From Paenibacillus taichungensis (lineage in GTDB: Bacteria > Bacillota > Bacilli > Paenibacillales > Paenibacillaceae): 64,000 nt of DNA. The notes below the pieces were generated by a model. That model was given only the letters and a program-made list of their open reading frames with translations, had not been told where the DNA came from and did no database searches. The position numbers were made by a program, and so were the translations under genes. The stretch spans positions 62,001 through 126,000 of the forward strand of contig NZ_JABMCC010000115.1 in assembly GCF_013359905.1 (NCBI RefSeq). Reading direction: 5' to 3'. Shown here in pieces: positions 16,735 through 26,537 of the stretch (positions are counted from its first letter, which is position 1; every line of letters starts with the position of its first letter).

Positions 16735-18027
16735 ATGAGTATTTTAATCCAGCAAGCCACAATCTTAACGATGAAAGACACCGATTCCCCCTTCAAGGGG
16801 GATATTCGCATTGTAGGTGACCGGATCGTAGAGATTGCTCCCCACATTCAGGCTCAACCGGGTGATGACATTATGGATGGTCAACATAAAGTGGCAATGC
16901 CGGGCCTGATCAATGCTCACCAGCATACACCGATGAGTCTGTTACGAGCATTCTCGGATGATCTGAAGCTGATGGACTGGCTTGACCGTAAGATGCTGCC
17001 TGCAGAAGCCCGGATGACACCCGAAGATATATACTGGGGAGCACAATTATCCATCGCCGAGATGATCCGTTCAGGAACTACAGCTTACGCTGATATGTAC
17101 ATTCACATGAATGAAATTGCAGAAGCGGTAACGAAAACCGGTATTCGGGCATCGCTCACACGCGGCATGGTATTCGTGGAGGATGACGGGGGGCGCAGAT
17201 TACAGGAAGCTGTCGATTTGGTGCAGCGTTGGTCGGGTAAGGCAGAGGGTCGAATTACGACGATGTATGGCCCGCATTCTCCCTATACTTGCCCAGTAGA
17301 ACCTTTGCGGGAAGTCATCACGATGGCGGAACAGGAGAACGTGCCTATCCACATTCATCTGGCTGAGACGAAAGAGGAAGTTGTGAAGATTCGTGAACGC
17401 TATGGCATGACGCCAACGGAGTACTTGGAAGAGGCAGGTATGTTCGAAAAGGCACATGTACTGCTTGCCCATGGCGTACACCTGAATCGCAGAGATATTG
17501 GCAGATTGAAAGGCATGCGTGGTGGAGTAGCGCACAATCCGGTCAGCAATCTGAAGCTGGGCTGCGGAATTGCTCCAATTACCGAGATGATTGCACAGGG
17601 AATTAACGTGGGTCTTGGAACCGATGGGGCAGGAAGTGCGACAACCATCGATATGTTTGAAGAGATCAAGGCTGCAACCTGGCTGCAAAAGCTGGATTAT
17701 GGTGACCCTACCCGCTTGTCCGCAAGAGAGGTACTACACATGTCTACACGGGGAAGTGCAGGTCTGTTGAACCTTCAGGATGAAGTGGGTGTGCTGGAAG
17801 CTGGGCGCAAGGCCGACCTGATTCTGATTGATCTGCAGAAACCGCATTTGCAGCCGGTTCACGAGCTGGAATCATTGCTTGCATACAGCGTGAATGGAGC
17901 TGATGTAGATACCACCATTGTGAATGGTCGTGTACTGATGAGAGGCAGGCAGCTGCTAACGATAGATGAGGAAGAACTTTTCCGTCAGGTAGAGGTTCGG
18001 GCGAAGCGTATTGTTGAAGGGATTTAA
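16735..18027 (+). CDS. mtaD: 5-methylthioadenosine/S-adenosylhomocysteine deaminase (amidohydrolase)
   Basis: The 430-aa protein is an amidohydrolase with HxH in NAHQHTP (His62, His64), HIHLAE (His206/His208), LAHGVH and the metal aspartate in GTDGAG (about Asp297). Composite beta-sandwich strands lie at both ends. This set matches the MtaD branch, which deaminates methylthioadenosine or S-adenosylhomocysteine to the inosine form and so feeds methionine salvage. Start ATG 16735 follows AGAGGAG at 16717-16723; the longer open frame upstream lacks a site. A strong terminator follows. Substrate is assigned by family resemblance. Confidence 0.85.
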   Translation: MSILIQQATILTMKDTDSPFKGDIRIVGDRIVEIAPHIQAQPGDDIMDGQHKVAMPGLINAHQHTPMSLLRAFSDDLKLMDWLDRKMLPAEARMTPEDIYWGAQLSIAEMIRSGTTAYADMYIHMNEIAEAVTKTGIRASLTRGMVFVEDDGGRRLQEAVDLVQRWSGKAEGRITTMYGPHSPYTCPVEPLREVITMAEQENVPIHIHLAETKEEVVKIRERYGMTPTEYLEEAGMFEKAHVLLAHGVHLNRRDIGRLKGMRGGVAHNPVSNLKLGCGIAPITEMIAQGINVGLGTDGAGSATTIDMFEEIKAATWLQKLDYGDPTRLSAREVLHMSTRGSAGLLNLQDEVGVLEAGRKADLILIDLQKPHLQPVHELESLLAYSVNGADVDTTIVNGRVLMRGRQLLTIDEEELFRQVEVRAKRIVEGI

Positions 18028-18043
18028 TGTCCCGAGCGGAACT

Positions 18044-18087
18044 AAGCAAACGGAGTCCTAATGAATGTAGGGCTCCGTTTGCTTTTT
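18044..18087 (+). terminator. Terminator after mtaD, copy 1 of a 39-nt hairpin repeat
   Basis: AAGCAAACGGAG pairs with CTCCGTTTGCTT and is followed by TTTTT. The 39-nt hairpin at 18044-18082 matches 22251-22289 at 30 of 39 positions, including the shared loop segment ATGAATG. Confidence 0.9.
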
Positions 18088-18216
18088 CTTACATAGTGTA
18101 TTTCTTTTACCAGGCAGACTCAGATTGTCCAGTTCATTATCAGTTCACACAAATTTGTTAGAATGTGAAATGGCCAATATAGATAGGGTGTATGACTTGG
18201 AGAGGAAGAGATCAAG

Positions 18217-20181
18217 ATGACTATATTAGAAGTTAAACATGTGAAGAAATCATACACGCTGTATGGTAAGGAAAAGGTCCCTGTGCTCCACGATGTGAAT
18301 TTGAGCTTTGAAACAGGAGAATTCGTCTCGATCCTTGGTGAATCGGGTTGCGGAAAGTCAACCCTTATGAATATTATTGGTGGAATGGACTCCGATTTTG
18401 AAGGGGAGATCCTTGTTCGTGGAAAGAATTTAAGTGCCATGACTGAGAAGGAAATGGATGATTATCGGAAAAATAATATCGGCTTTGTGTTTCAAAATTT
18501 CAATCTGATCCCGCATCTGTCTGTGCTGGAGAATGTTACGATTGCCATGCAAATGACGGACACAAGTGAAAAGGAACGCAATAAGCGCGCTATAGATATT
18601 TTGACCGAGGTCGGGCTGAAGAATCATCTGAATAAACGGCCCAACCAGCTGTCGGGTGGACAGAAGCAACGGGTTTCCATTGCTCGTGCACTATCAAACA
18701 ATCCAGACATTATTTTGGCGGATGAACCAACAGGTGCTTTGGATAAGGAAAACGGAGATCAAATCCTGGCTTTGCTGGACAGTATTGCGCAAAAAGGAAT
18801 GCTGGTCATTGCGGTAACTCACTCGCAGAAAGTAGCTGATTCCGGTACGCGTATTGTAAAGGTAGAAGAGGGGCGGATTAAGGATGATATTCATCTAAAA
18901 GATCGTTCCTTGACCACTTATGAAGGCAGTCGTGGTGCTTCCAGAAACTTGGGCTTACTGGCTTCTTTCAAAATGGCTCTCAAAAATATGAAACTCAACG
19001 GCAAGCGTAATGTACTGGTTGCATTGGGTGGGTCGATCGGGATTTTAAGCGTACTTCTGATGCTCTCCTTGGGTAATGGGATAACGAGTTATATGAACGA
19101 CGAAATCAATTCAAGTATGGACCCTTTGCTTGTGGATATAACGAAGCCCAGTGCAGATGCCAAAGATATGCAAGGCCCGCAAGCCTTGATGGCAGCAGGC
19201 GAACCTTTTACAGCGACCGATATTGAGACCATTCGCAAATTCCCTAATGTGGATCATGTAGAGACGATCACTACCATTACAGGAAAATCGACTATGGTTC
19301 ATGCAAAGCAAAGTGTGGCACTTACGCAGTTAACGACGTTAACGGATGCTTTTGATCCAGCAATGATAACAAAGGGTACGCTTCCGGGAGAAAATGAGAT
19401 GTTGTTACCCCTCGATACGGCGAATAAATTAAGCGGAAATGACCAAGCTGAATCCATGATCGGCAAGTCTGTGGTTCTATATATCAATGAGATGGATGGC
19501 AATAATAAACCGGTAACTTTGGAGAAAGAAATAACCATATCTGGTATTTATGAAGCGTCAGATCAAAGATCACCCATGCAGCAATCTCCGGGTTACATTT
19601 CATCAGATACGTTGGAGCAAATGTATACGGACAAAGGAATAACGATTGGGCCGATTCAAGTTAATGCTTATGCAACCGATATGAAATATGTCAATGATAT
19701 TAATGCTGCTGCTGTTGATGCTGGCTTCTCTGGCTCCCAGACGGCAAAAATTATGGAAAATATCACGACTTATGTGAATATGGCCACGATCGTTCTGTCT
19801 GGTATTGCAGGCATTTCGTTGCTCGTATCCGGTATTATGATATTGGTTGTGCTTTACATTAGTGTCGTGGAACGGACGAAGGAAATCGGCATACTTCGGG
19901 CGATTGGAGCCAGAAAGAAGGATATCAAGCGAATCTTCTTTTCCGAATCTGCTTTGTTGGGAGTGTTTAGTGGTATCATTGCGGTAGTCTTCGCCGTCAT
20001 TATTAGTTACGTGTTGAACATCCTTTTGGTCAACGCTTTTGGAGCAAAACTAATTAATTTATCCGGATATTATATATTGTTCGGAATCATTGTAAGTACA
20101 GTGATTAGTATCATCGCTGGTTTGATGCCATCTTCCAAAGCTGCCAAGCTGGACCCGATGGAATCCTTACGATATGAATAA
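18217..20181 (+). CDS. ABC transporter, ATPase fused to FtsX permease (MacB-like)
   Basis: The 654-aa protein joins an ABC ATPase (Walker [10 protein letters not shown] at 41-49, signature LSGGQKQR, Walker [13 protein letters not shown]) to a MacB-type membrane part. The membrane part has one membrane segment near residue 265, an extracytoplasmic domain of about 230 residues, then three C-terminal segments of FtsX type ([24 protein letters not shown]). In Firmicutes such proteins act in antimicrobial-peptide or lipid-linked stress responses. A GGAGAGGA site is about 8-14 nt before the ATG. The response regulator and kinase genes follow at 44 nt and with ATGA overlap, so this is one operon with its own sensor system. 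Confidence 0.88.
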   Translation: MTILEVKHVKKSYTLYGKEKVPVLHDVNLSFETGEFVSILGESGCGKSTLMNIIGGMDSDFEGEILVRGKNLSAMTEKEMDDYRKNNIGFVFQNFNLIPHLSVLENVTIAMQMTDTSEKERNKRAIDILTEVGLKNHLNKRPNQLSGGQKQRVSIARALSNNPDIILADEPTGALDKENGDQILALLDSIAQKGMLVIAVTHSQKVADSGTRIVKVEEGRIKDDIHLKDRSLTTYEGSRGASRNLGLLASFKMALKNMKLNGKRNVLVALGGSIGILSVLLMLSLGNGITSYMNDEINSSMDPLLVDITKPSADAKDMQGPQALMAAGEPFTATDIETIRKFPNVDHVETITTITGKSTMVHAKQSVALTQLTTLTDAFDPAMITKGTLPGENEMLLPLDTANKLSGNDQAESMIGKSVVLYINEMDGNNKPVTLEKEITISGIYEASDQRSPMQQSPGYISSDTLEQMYTDKGITIGPIQVNAYATDMKYVNDINAAAVDAGFSGSQTAKIMENITTYVNMATIVLSGIAGISLLVSGIMILVVLYISVVERTKEIGILRAIGARKKDIKRIFFSESALLGVFSGIIAVVFAVIISYVLNILLVNAFGAKLINLSGYYILFGIIVSTVISIIAGLMPSSKAAKLDPMESLRYE

Positions 20182-20225
20182 ATACAGTTGTGAATAATGA
20201 AAATTGCGGAAAGGATAATGCATAA

Positions 20226-20894
20226 ATGAACACGATTCTTGTGGTTGATGATGATTCCCATATCCGCAAATTGATTCGAATATACCTTGAAACTAATCAG
20301 TTTTCCGTTGTGGAAGCGCCGGATGGCCAAGAAGCACTGAATATCTTGTCTCATACCAAAATTGATTTAGCGATTGTAGATGTGATGATGCCACGTGTAG
20401 ATGGTATTGAACTGACCGAAGATATTCGATCTTATATGGACATTCCGATTCTGATGGTGACTGCCAAAGGAGAATCCAAGGATAAAGTCAGAGGATTCAA
20501 TGCAGGGTCAGACGATTATTTAGTAAAACCTTTTGATCCTGTAGAGTTAATCTTGCGTGTAAAATCTTTAATGAAGAGATACAACAAGATTTCATCGAAT
20601 GTTATTCATATAGGCGGTGCAATGATTAATCTGAGCAATTTGACAGTGGAGGCAGGAGCTCAATCGGTTGAATTGAAAAAGAAGGAATGTGAGTTATTGT
20701 TTGCTTTGGCGAGTTTGCCAGGGCAAATATTCACACGTACACAGCTTATAGAAGATATATGGGGTATCGATTATGAAGGTGATGAGCGTACCGTTGACGT
20801 GCATATCAAAAGGCTAAGAGAACGGCTGGAACCGATCCCCGAGCTGATCATTTCGACGATTAGAGGACTTGGATATCGTTTGGAGAGTGTATGA
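20226..20894 (+). CDS. OmpR/PhoB-family response regulator
   Basis: The 222-aa protein has a receiver domain with acidic DDD at 8-10, phospho-acceptor Asp52 (LAIVDVMMP) and Lys in YLVKPF. A C-terminal winged helix follows (KKKECELLFALASLPGQIFTRTQL, RTVDVHIKRLRERL). GAAAGGA is about 11 nt upstream. It overlaps the kinase start (ATGA). Probably activates the upstream ABC gene. Confidence 0.93.
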   Translation: MNTILVVDDDSHIRKLIRIYLETNQFSVVEAPDGQEALNILSHTKIDLAIVDVMMPRVDGIELTEDIRSYMDIPILMVTAKGESKDKVRGFNAGSDDYLVKPFDPVELILRVKSLMKRYNKISSNVIHIGGAMINLSNLTVEAGAQSVELKKKECELLFALASLPGQIFTRTQLIEDIWGIDYEGDERTVDVHIKRLRERLEPIPELIISTIRGLGYRLESV

Positions 20895-22228
20895 AAATCG
20901 TGAGGAAAAGCCTGCGTCTACGAATCGTAGTTACTTTTTTTAGTATAGTGATCGTTAGTTTAATTCTCTCCTTTATTTTAAATATACGGTCTCAAGAAAA
21001 CACACCGAATCACTCCATGGTCACGATTGCTGAAGATATCGCTACGATGATAAATCTGATTGATGATCCGGAAAAAGTGAAGACAAGTTTGAATATCTTT
21101 GCGCGATACGGCTTGAATATAACTTCCGTGAACGAACAAAGTGAAGTGCTTGCTTCCTTACCAGATGATAAAGTTCATGAATTATTCGATGAAAACACCA
21201 GGGAAGCGTTCATTCTATCCAATAAAGATGAAACAGCGATTGTCGGTGTTCCTAGGATGAATGAAGAGAAAGATGCGCTTCTGATCAAAATTAATTTTTC
21301 ATCGATTTTTCATAATGTGAAACGTACATTAGTTATATCGCTATTAACTGTCTTAATCATAGGAAGCTTATTAATCATGTTCATGTCTGGGTACATTGTG
21401 AAACCGATCAAAAGGCTAACTGCTGCAGCTAAGAAAATGGCATCAGGCGATCTGTCTGTCCGTTTGAAGCATAATAATCCAGATGAGTTTGGTGAGCTGA
21501 TGGAGAGTTTTAATCATATGGCTCGTGAGTTGCAAAAAATAGACTCGGTGCGTGATGATTTTGTCAGTAATGTCTCTCATGAAATGCAATCTCCACTAAC
21601 ATCGATTAGAGGGTTTACAAGAGCGCTGCAAGATGGTGTCATCCCATTGGAGGAGCAGAAAGAGCATCTGGATATCATATACGAGGAAACATTGCGCCTT
21701 TCCAGGCTAAGTGATAATTTACTCCGGTTAGCCTCACTGGATTCGGAGCACCATCCGTTTAATCTCACTACCTTTCAATTAGATGAACAATTAAGAAGAG
21801 CGATCGTATTAGCAGAGCCCCAGTGGGCGCACAAAAATATCAAAATTGAATTGGATTTATTACCTTGCGAAATTACCTTAGATAAAGATCTGTTTGAGCA
21901 GGTCTGGCAGAATTTAATCAACAATGCGATAAAATATACGGGGCCGGATGGGGTCATTCACGTCGCAATCGAGATGTCCCCGTCATCTGTGAAGGTATCC
22001 ATTAGAGATTCAGGACAAGGTATACCGGAGGGAGACCTTCCGTATATTTTCGATCGATTTTATATGGTGGACAAAGCACGGAGCAGTGCACTTAGAGGCA
22101 ATGGATTAGGACTTTCCATCGTGATTAAAATTTTGAAATTACATGAGTGTACAATTGATGTGGAGAGCAGGGTTGGAGAAGGAACGCAGTTTACGGTTAC
22201 GATCCCAAGACCTTCGATTGCATCTTAA
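20891..22228 (+). CDS. Sensor histidine kinase
   Basis: The 445-aa protein has two membrane segments (about residues 10-32 and 150-175) around an extracytoplasmic domain of about 115 residues. A HAMP linker (VKPIKRLTAAAKKMASGDLSVR) follows, then an H-box HEMQSPLTSI with His230, and N, G1 and G2 boxes (NLINNAIKYTG, DSGQGIPEGDLPYIFDRF, GNGLGLSIV). The H-box has Gln where Lys/Arg is more usual. Coupled to the response regulator by ATGA overlap. A hairpin terminator follows the stop. Confidence 0.93.
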   Translation: MKIVRKSLRLRIVVTFFSIVIVSLILSFILNIRSQENTPNHSMVTIAEDIATMINLIDDPEKVKTSLNIFARYGLNITSVNEQSEVLASLPDDKVHELFDENTREAFILSNKDETAIVGVPRMNEEKDALLIKINFSSIFHNVKRTLVISLLTVLIIGSLLIMFMSGYIVKPIKRLTAAAKKMASGDLSVRLKHNNPDEFGELMESFNHMARELQKIDSVRDDFVSNVSHEMQSPLTSIRGFTRALQDGVIPLEEQKEHLDIIYEETLRLSRLSDNLLRLASLDSEHHPFNLTTFQLDEQLRRAIVLAEPQWAHKNIKIELDLLPCEITLDKDLFEQVWQNLINNAIKYTGPDGVIHVAIEMSPSSVKVSIRDSGQGIPEGDLPYIFDRFYMVDKARSSALRGNGLGLSIVIKILKLHECTIDVESRVGEGTQFTVTIPRPSIAS

Positions 22229-22240
22229 GTAAACTCAATT

Positions 22241-22305
22241 AGCAATATTTAAGCAATTGTGGTCCTTATGAATGCAGGACTCCTGTTGCCTGAATATTGC
22301 TTTTT
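22241..22305 (+). terminator. Terminator after the ABC/two-component operon, containing hairpin repeat copy 2
   Basis: An outer AGCAATATT / AATATTGCT stem with a following T run (22301-22305) encloses an inner hairpin at 22251-22289. That inner hairpin is 30/39 identical to the hairpin at 18044-18082. Confidence 0.8.
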
Positions 22306-22505
22306 GGTGTGCTGCGTAAGAGATTTAATATATTGTTTTGTTTAGTGGCAGATGATTTGATAAGATAGAAGAGATGCGAGCATCAATCCATTTGTAGTGT
22401 GACGAGAATGAAGTAGATTCAACGTTTGATTCTATCCGCTACCCTTGCACATCTATGTGAATATATGAACATAACAATTTATTATATAAAGAATGGAGCC
22501 ATCCA

Positions 22506-24341
22506 ATGAAATATCGCAATATGGAAGATTGCATTAATGATCTAGAGCAACATGGACATTTGATTCGAGTGAAGGAAGAAGTGGACCCTCATTTGGAGAT
22601 GGCAGCGATACATATGAAAGTACATGAGGCGAAAGGCCCAGCTCTGCTTTTCGAAAATGTGAAAGGCTCGAAGTTCCAGGCTGTTTCCAACCTGTTCGGT
22701 ACACTGGAACGAAGCAAATTCATGTTCCGTGGAACGCTTGAAGGTGTACAACGTGTCATGGCTGTTCGGGATGATCCAATGAAGGCACTCAAGACGCCAT
22801 TTCAGCATATCAGCACAGGTCTTGCCGCCTGGCAGGCTCTACCTAAGCAGAAGTCCATCAGTTTGCCTGTAACTGCGCAAGAGATTCAGATTTCGGATCT
22901 GCCGTTGATCAAGCATTGGCCCATGGATGGTGGAGCATTTGTTACACTGCCTCAAGTCTATTCGGAAGACCCGGACAAGCCAGGCATCATGAACTCCAAT
23001 CTGGGCATGTACCGGGTACAGCTAAGTGGTAATGATTATGAACTGAATAAGGAAATTGGACTTCATTATCAGATCCATCGCGGAATTGGTATTCATCAGG
23101 CCAAAGCAGTCAAAAAGGGAGAACCTCTGAAAGTGAGCATCTTCATTGGGGGGCCGCCGGCACATACACTTTCTGCTGTGATGCCTTTGCCGGAAGGCCT
23201 CAGTGAGATGACTTTCGCAGGACTACTTGCCGGCCGTCGTTTCCGTTACAGCTATAAGGATGGGTATTGCATCAGCAATGACGCCGATTTTGTCATCACG
23301 GGTGATATTTACCCGGACGAGACGAAGCCTGAAGGACCGTTTGGTGATCATCTCGGATATTACAGTCTGACCCATCCGTTCCCGCTAATGAGAGTGCATA
23401 AAGTGTACGCCAAGCCGAATGCGATCTGGCCATTTACCGTGGTGGGTCGTCCTCCGCAAGAGGATACTGCATTTGGGGATTTGATTCACGAAATTACGGG
23501 TGATGCCATTAAACAGGAGATTCCGGGTGTAAAAGAAGTCCACGCTGTCGACGCAGCAGGAGTGCATCCGCTTCTGTTCGCGATCGGAAGTGAGCGTTAT
23601 ACGCCCTATCAGTCGGTAAAACAGCCAACAGAGCTGCTTACGATTGCGAGTCGCATTCTGGGTACAGGCCAGCTCAGTCTGGCGAAGTATTTGTTTATCA
23701 CAGCAGAAGATCAGCAACCGCTGGATACGCACCGGGAAGTGGAATTCCTGACGTACATCCTGGAACGAATGGATCTGCAACGGGACATTCATTTCCATAC
23801 CAATACAACGATCGATACGCTGGATTACTCGGGAACCGGATTGAACAGCGGCAGTAAGGTTGTATTTGCAGCCTATGGGGACAAGAAACGGGAATTGTGC
23901 CGTGAAGTACCAGAGACATTGAAGGATATCCGGGGGTATAGCAATCCGCAGCTCGTAATGCCAGGAGTTGTAGCCGTTCAGGGTGCGCCGTTCACCAGTT
24001 ATGCGGATACAGAACAAGAAATGAAGGCATTTACGGATATGCTAAAGGAAAAAGGAGACCTGTCTTCTTGTCCATTGATTGTGTTATGTGACGATAGTTC
24101 TTTCCTGAGTGCGAACCTCAGCAACTTCTTGTGGGCGACATTTACCCGCAGTAATCCGTCCCATGATATGTACGGTGTGAACAGCAGTTACAACTATAAA
24201 CATTGGGGCTGTGACCAGATCATTATTGATGCCAGAGTGAAGCCGCATCAGGCGCCACCGTTAATTCCGGACCCATCTGTTGAGAAAGGCATTGAACGCT
24301 TTTTCGTACAGGGTGCGAGTCTAAGCTCGATCAAAATATAG
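22506..24341 (+). CDS. UbiD family prenylated-FMN-dependent decarboxylase
   Basis: The 611-aa protein shows UbiD family features. These include an N-terminal DLEQHGHLIRVKEEVDPHLEMAAI segment, a KGPALLFENVKG stretch, and the catalytic-site segment EGPFGDHLGYYSL near residue 280 containing the conserved acidic residues. UbiD enzymes reversibly decarboxylate aromatic or unsaturated acids using prenylated FMN made by UbiX. No ubiX-like gene is adjacent, so the cofactor must be supplied from elsewhere. It is longer than B. subtilis BsdC-type enzymes. The 277-bp upstream gap holds only the preceding terminator and an AT-rich leader; the gene stands alone with its own terminator. Substrate unknown. 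Confidence 0.87.
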   Translation: MKYRNMEDCINDLEQHGHLIRVKEEVDPHLEMAAIHMKVHEAKGPALLFENVKGSKFQAVSNLFGTLERSKFMFRGTLEGVQRVMAVRDDPMKALKTPFQHISTGLAAWQALPKQKSISLPVTAQEIQISDLPLIKHWPMDGGAFVTLPQVYSEDPDKPGIMNSNLGMYRVQLSGNDYELNKEIGLHYQIHRGIGIHQAKAVKKGEPLKVSIFIGGPPAHTLSAVMPLPEGLSEMTFAGLLAGRRFRYSYKDGYCISNDADFVITGDIYPDETKPEGPFGDHLGYYSLTHPFPLMRVHKVYAKPNAIWPFTVVGRPPQEDTAFGDLIHEITGDAIKQEIPGVKEVHAVDAAGVHPLLFAIGSERYTPYQSVKQPTELLTIASRILGTGQLSLAKYLFITAEDQQPLDTHREVEFLTYILERMDLQRDIHFHTNTTIDTLDYSGTGLNSGSKVVFAAYGDKKRELCREVPETLKDIRGYSNPQLVMPGVVAVQGAPFTSYADTEQEMKAFTDMLKEKGDLSSCPLIVLCDDSSFLSANLSNFLWATFTRSNPSHDMYGVNSSYNYKHWGCDQIIIDARVKPHQAPPLIPDPSVEKGIERFFVQGASLSSIKI

Positions 24342-24352
24342 ATGAATTCAAT

Positions 24353-24382
24353 AAAAGCCCAAAGATTTTTTTGGGCTTTTTG
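24353..24382 (+). terminator. Terminator after the UbiD gene
   Basis: AAAAGCCCAAA pairs with TTTGGGCTTTT around a short T-rich loop and continues into T. Confidence 0.85.
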
Positions 24383-24618
24383 GTTATATATGTGTAAAAC
24401 AAGATGTCCGTTATCTAAATACAAAATCAAACCGGGACTTTTTTGAAAATGGGACTGAGAATAAAGTCTTATACGTTCGTATTTCCTTTTACGATTAAGG
24501 TCGTTTGGACTATGGAGAAAAAGAATGTATTTATCGATATAAAGTAGTATAGGGATTTTTGGGACCCGATCTAACGGGTACTGTTGACTATAAATGATTG
24601 TTCAGGGGGAATACCGAT

Positions 24619-25710
24619 TTGAGAATCCATATTATGAACCTGCAAGATGGAGACCGTCTAACTGCGGATACATTCAGCGAAGCGGGATTACACGTTCTGG
24701 GTCAGGGTACTGTGATCAAAAGTGAAGATATCACCTTGCTGATGCAGCACCGCGTAGATTATGTGGATATTGAACCACGCGAGGAAGAGATCACGGAAGC
24801 GGAATTCTTTGCTGCTGCAGCAAAATTTGCATCTGGAGCAAGCACAAGCACCAAGGAAGAACCGCCTGAAGAAGAAATGAAATCTCAATTTATACAAACT
24901 GTACATAACTATCAATCTGCGTTTCTAGAAGCACTGACGGTGGGTAAGTTCAACGCTACGATGGTGGACGATGCGCTTCAACCGATGGTGGAGGGACTGG
25001 ACGAGCAAAAGGATGTCGTACATCTCCTGATGATGCTGGAACGGGATGATGTCAATAACTACACACATTCCATTCAGGTTGGACTGTTGTCATTTTACTT
25101 GGCCAACTGGCTTGGTTATTCCCAAAAAGAGAGTTACCAGATCAGTCGTGGGGGCTATCTTCACGATATTGGCAAATGCAAGGTATCTCATCGGATACGC
25201 AACAAGATGGAACCGTTAACCGCAGATGAACAGCTCGAATTGCAGCGTCACACGATCTATGGACATGATATTATCAAAAGTTCCATGACGGATGAAGCTA
25301 CTGCGTTGGTAGCTCTTCAGCATCATGAACTTGAGGATGGTACCGGATATCCGATGCAACTGAAGAAAGATGAGATTCATCCATACACACAAATCGTATC
25401 TGTCGCTGACATATACATCGGAATGAGATCTGGCAGTCACGGAAGCAGCAATCCGAACCTGATTAACAACTTGCGAGATATCTATGCGATGGGATTCGGC
25501 AAATTGAATGAAAAGCCGGTTCAAGCTTTGATGCAGCATCTGCTTCCTAATTTTATTGGTAAACAAGTACTGCTGAGCAACGGCGAGCGGGGTGTTATTG
25601 TCATGAACAATACATCCGATATTTTCAAACCACTGATCAAGGTGGAATCGGAACAATATCGTGATCTGTCCAAAGAACGCACTCTTGCCATTAATGAATT
25701 AATTATCTAA
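24619..25710 (+). CDS. HD-GYP domain protein (probable cyclic-di-GMP phosphodiesterase)
   Basis: The 363-aa cytoplasmic protein has a short N-terminal domain with a helical linker (residues ~55-95, Glu/Ala rich). The HD-GYP domain follows: NYTHSIQVGLLS, GYLHDIGKCKV (the HD pair), then QRHTIYGHDII, QHHELEDGTGYP (the GYP triplet), and VSVADIYIGMRS. These are the metal and substrate residues of cyclic-di-GMP phosphodiesterases. Start is TTG 24619, with AGGGGG 9 nt upstream. It stands alone between terminators. The last 50 residues form a small beta domain (VLLSNGERGVIVM). Confidence 0.9.
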   Translation: MRIHIMNLQDGDRLTADTFSEAGLHVLGQGTVIKSEDITLLMQHRVDYVDIEPREEEITEAEFFAAAAKFASGASTSTKEEPPEEEMKSQFIQTVHNYQSAFLEALTVGKFNATMVDDALQPMVEGLDEQKDVVHLLMMLERDDVNNYTHSIQVGLLSFYLANWLGYSQKESYQISRGGYLHDIGKCKVSHRIRNKMEPLTADEQLELQRHTIYGHDIIKSSMTDEATALVALQHHELEDGTGYPMQLKKDEIHPYTQIVSVADIYIGMRSGSHGSSNPNLINNLRDIYAMGFGKLNEKPVQALMQHLLPNFIGKQVLLSNGERGVIVMNNTSDIFKPLIKVESEQYRDLSKERTLAINELII

Positions 25711-25737
25711 GTTTGCATATCAAATGAATTCACACAG

Positions 25738-25776
25738 AAAACGGGCCTCCTATAAGATAACAGGGGACCCGTTTTT
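25738..25776 (+). terminator. Terminator after the HD-GYP gene
   Basis: AAACGGGCCTCCT pairs with AGGGGACCCGTTT (one mismatch), then TTT. Confidence 0.8.
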
Positions 25777-25883
25777 CATTTTGATCATGCGCTGCGTTGT
25801 TCTTCATGGAGACCAGGAGTATACTTTGCAAAGACCTTAATCTTCCTTTTTAGGAAAAGGAAACAGAAAAGGAGGGATCGTCC

Positions 25884-26342
25884 TTGATTGAAGTGGTAAC
25901 CGAGATTACAATACATGCGCCCATCGAGCGATGCTTTGACTATGCGCGGGACATTGATATTCATACCCGGACGGTCTGGAAACATACCCATGAGCAGGCT
26001 GTAGCAGGTGTGACAACGGGCAGAATTGGTGAAGGTGATACGGTAACTTTCGAAGCGAGCCATTTTGGGATAAGGCAGAAGCTGACTTCCCGGATCGCCG
26101 AGTACAATCGGCCGTATCTCTTTGTGGATCAGATGGAGAAAGGTGCTTTCAAGAGCATGAGACATGAACACCGTTTCAGCAAGCTTGGCGAGCAGACCAC
26201 TTGTATGAGGGACACACTGAGATTTGAAGCTCCCCTTGGTGTTCTGGGTTGGGTCGCAGAGCGGATTGTGCTCAAGAGGTATATGCAGGCTTTCCTGGAG
26301 AGCCGTAATTTGAAGCTAAAGGCGTTACTAGAGAATAAATAG
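25884..26342 (+). CDS. SRPBCC-fold (START-like) protein
   Basis: The 152-aa protein has a pattern typical of polyketide cyclase/START-like folds: a first strand EVVTEITIHAPIERCFDYARDI, a middle GDTVTFEASHFG, and a C-terminal long helix (LKRYMQAFLESRNLKLKALL). Such proteins bind hydrophobic ligands; no catalytic residues can be named. TTG start at 25884 with GGAGGG 7 nt upstream. A small membrane-protein ORF follows closely. Confidence 0.8.
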   Translation: MIEVVTEITIHAPIERCFDYARDIDIHTRTVWKHTHEQAVAGVTTGRIGEGDTVTFEASHFGIRQKLTSRIAEYNRPYLFVDQMEKGAFKSMRHEHRFSKLGEQTTCMRDTLRFEAPLGVLGWVAERIVLKRYMQAFLESRNLKLKALLENK

Positions 26343-26372
26343 AGCTGATCTGTCAGGAGGAGATGATGTTTG

Positions 26373-26531
26373 ATGGAAAACGAATATTTTGTGGGTTGGG
26401 GTACACTTGCTCTTATTAATGCCGGACTTGCCCAGGGAAAAAACAGAAGTGGTCGTAACTGGTTTCTGATTTCCCTGTTATTTGGTCCGCTAGCCACTCT
26501 GTTTATCGTGGTATGGAATAAGCTGGATTAA
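26373..26531 (+). CDS. Small single-span membrane protein (52 aa)
   Basis: This short ORF starts MENEYFVGWG, with a hydrophobic segment WFLISLLFGPLATLFIVVW near residues 31-49. AGGAGGAG at 26355-26362 precedes it; an in-frame TTG at 26370 is an equally good start. It lies 30 nt after the SRPBCC gene, so it is probably the second gene of that operon, and it ends 6 nt before the convergent MFS gene. No family recognised. Confidence 0.6.
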   Translation: MENEYFVGWGTLALINAGLAQGKNRSGRNWFLISLLFGPLATLFIVVWNKLD

Positions 26532-26537
26532 GTTCAT

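Noticed and set aside
23385-24017. 210-codon minus-strand frame inside the UbiD gene
   Set aside because: The plus-strand gene is clearly coding; the minus translation has no recognisable domain or start signal.
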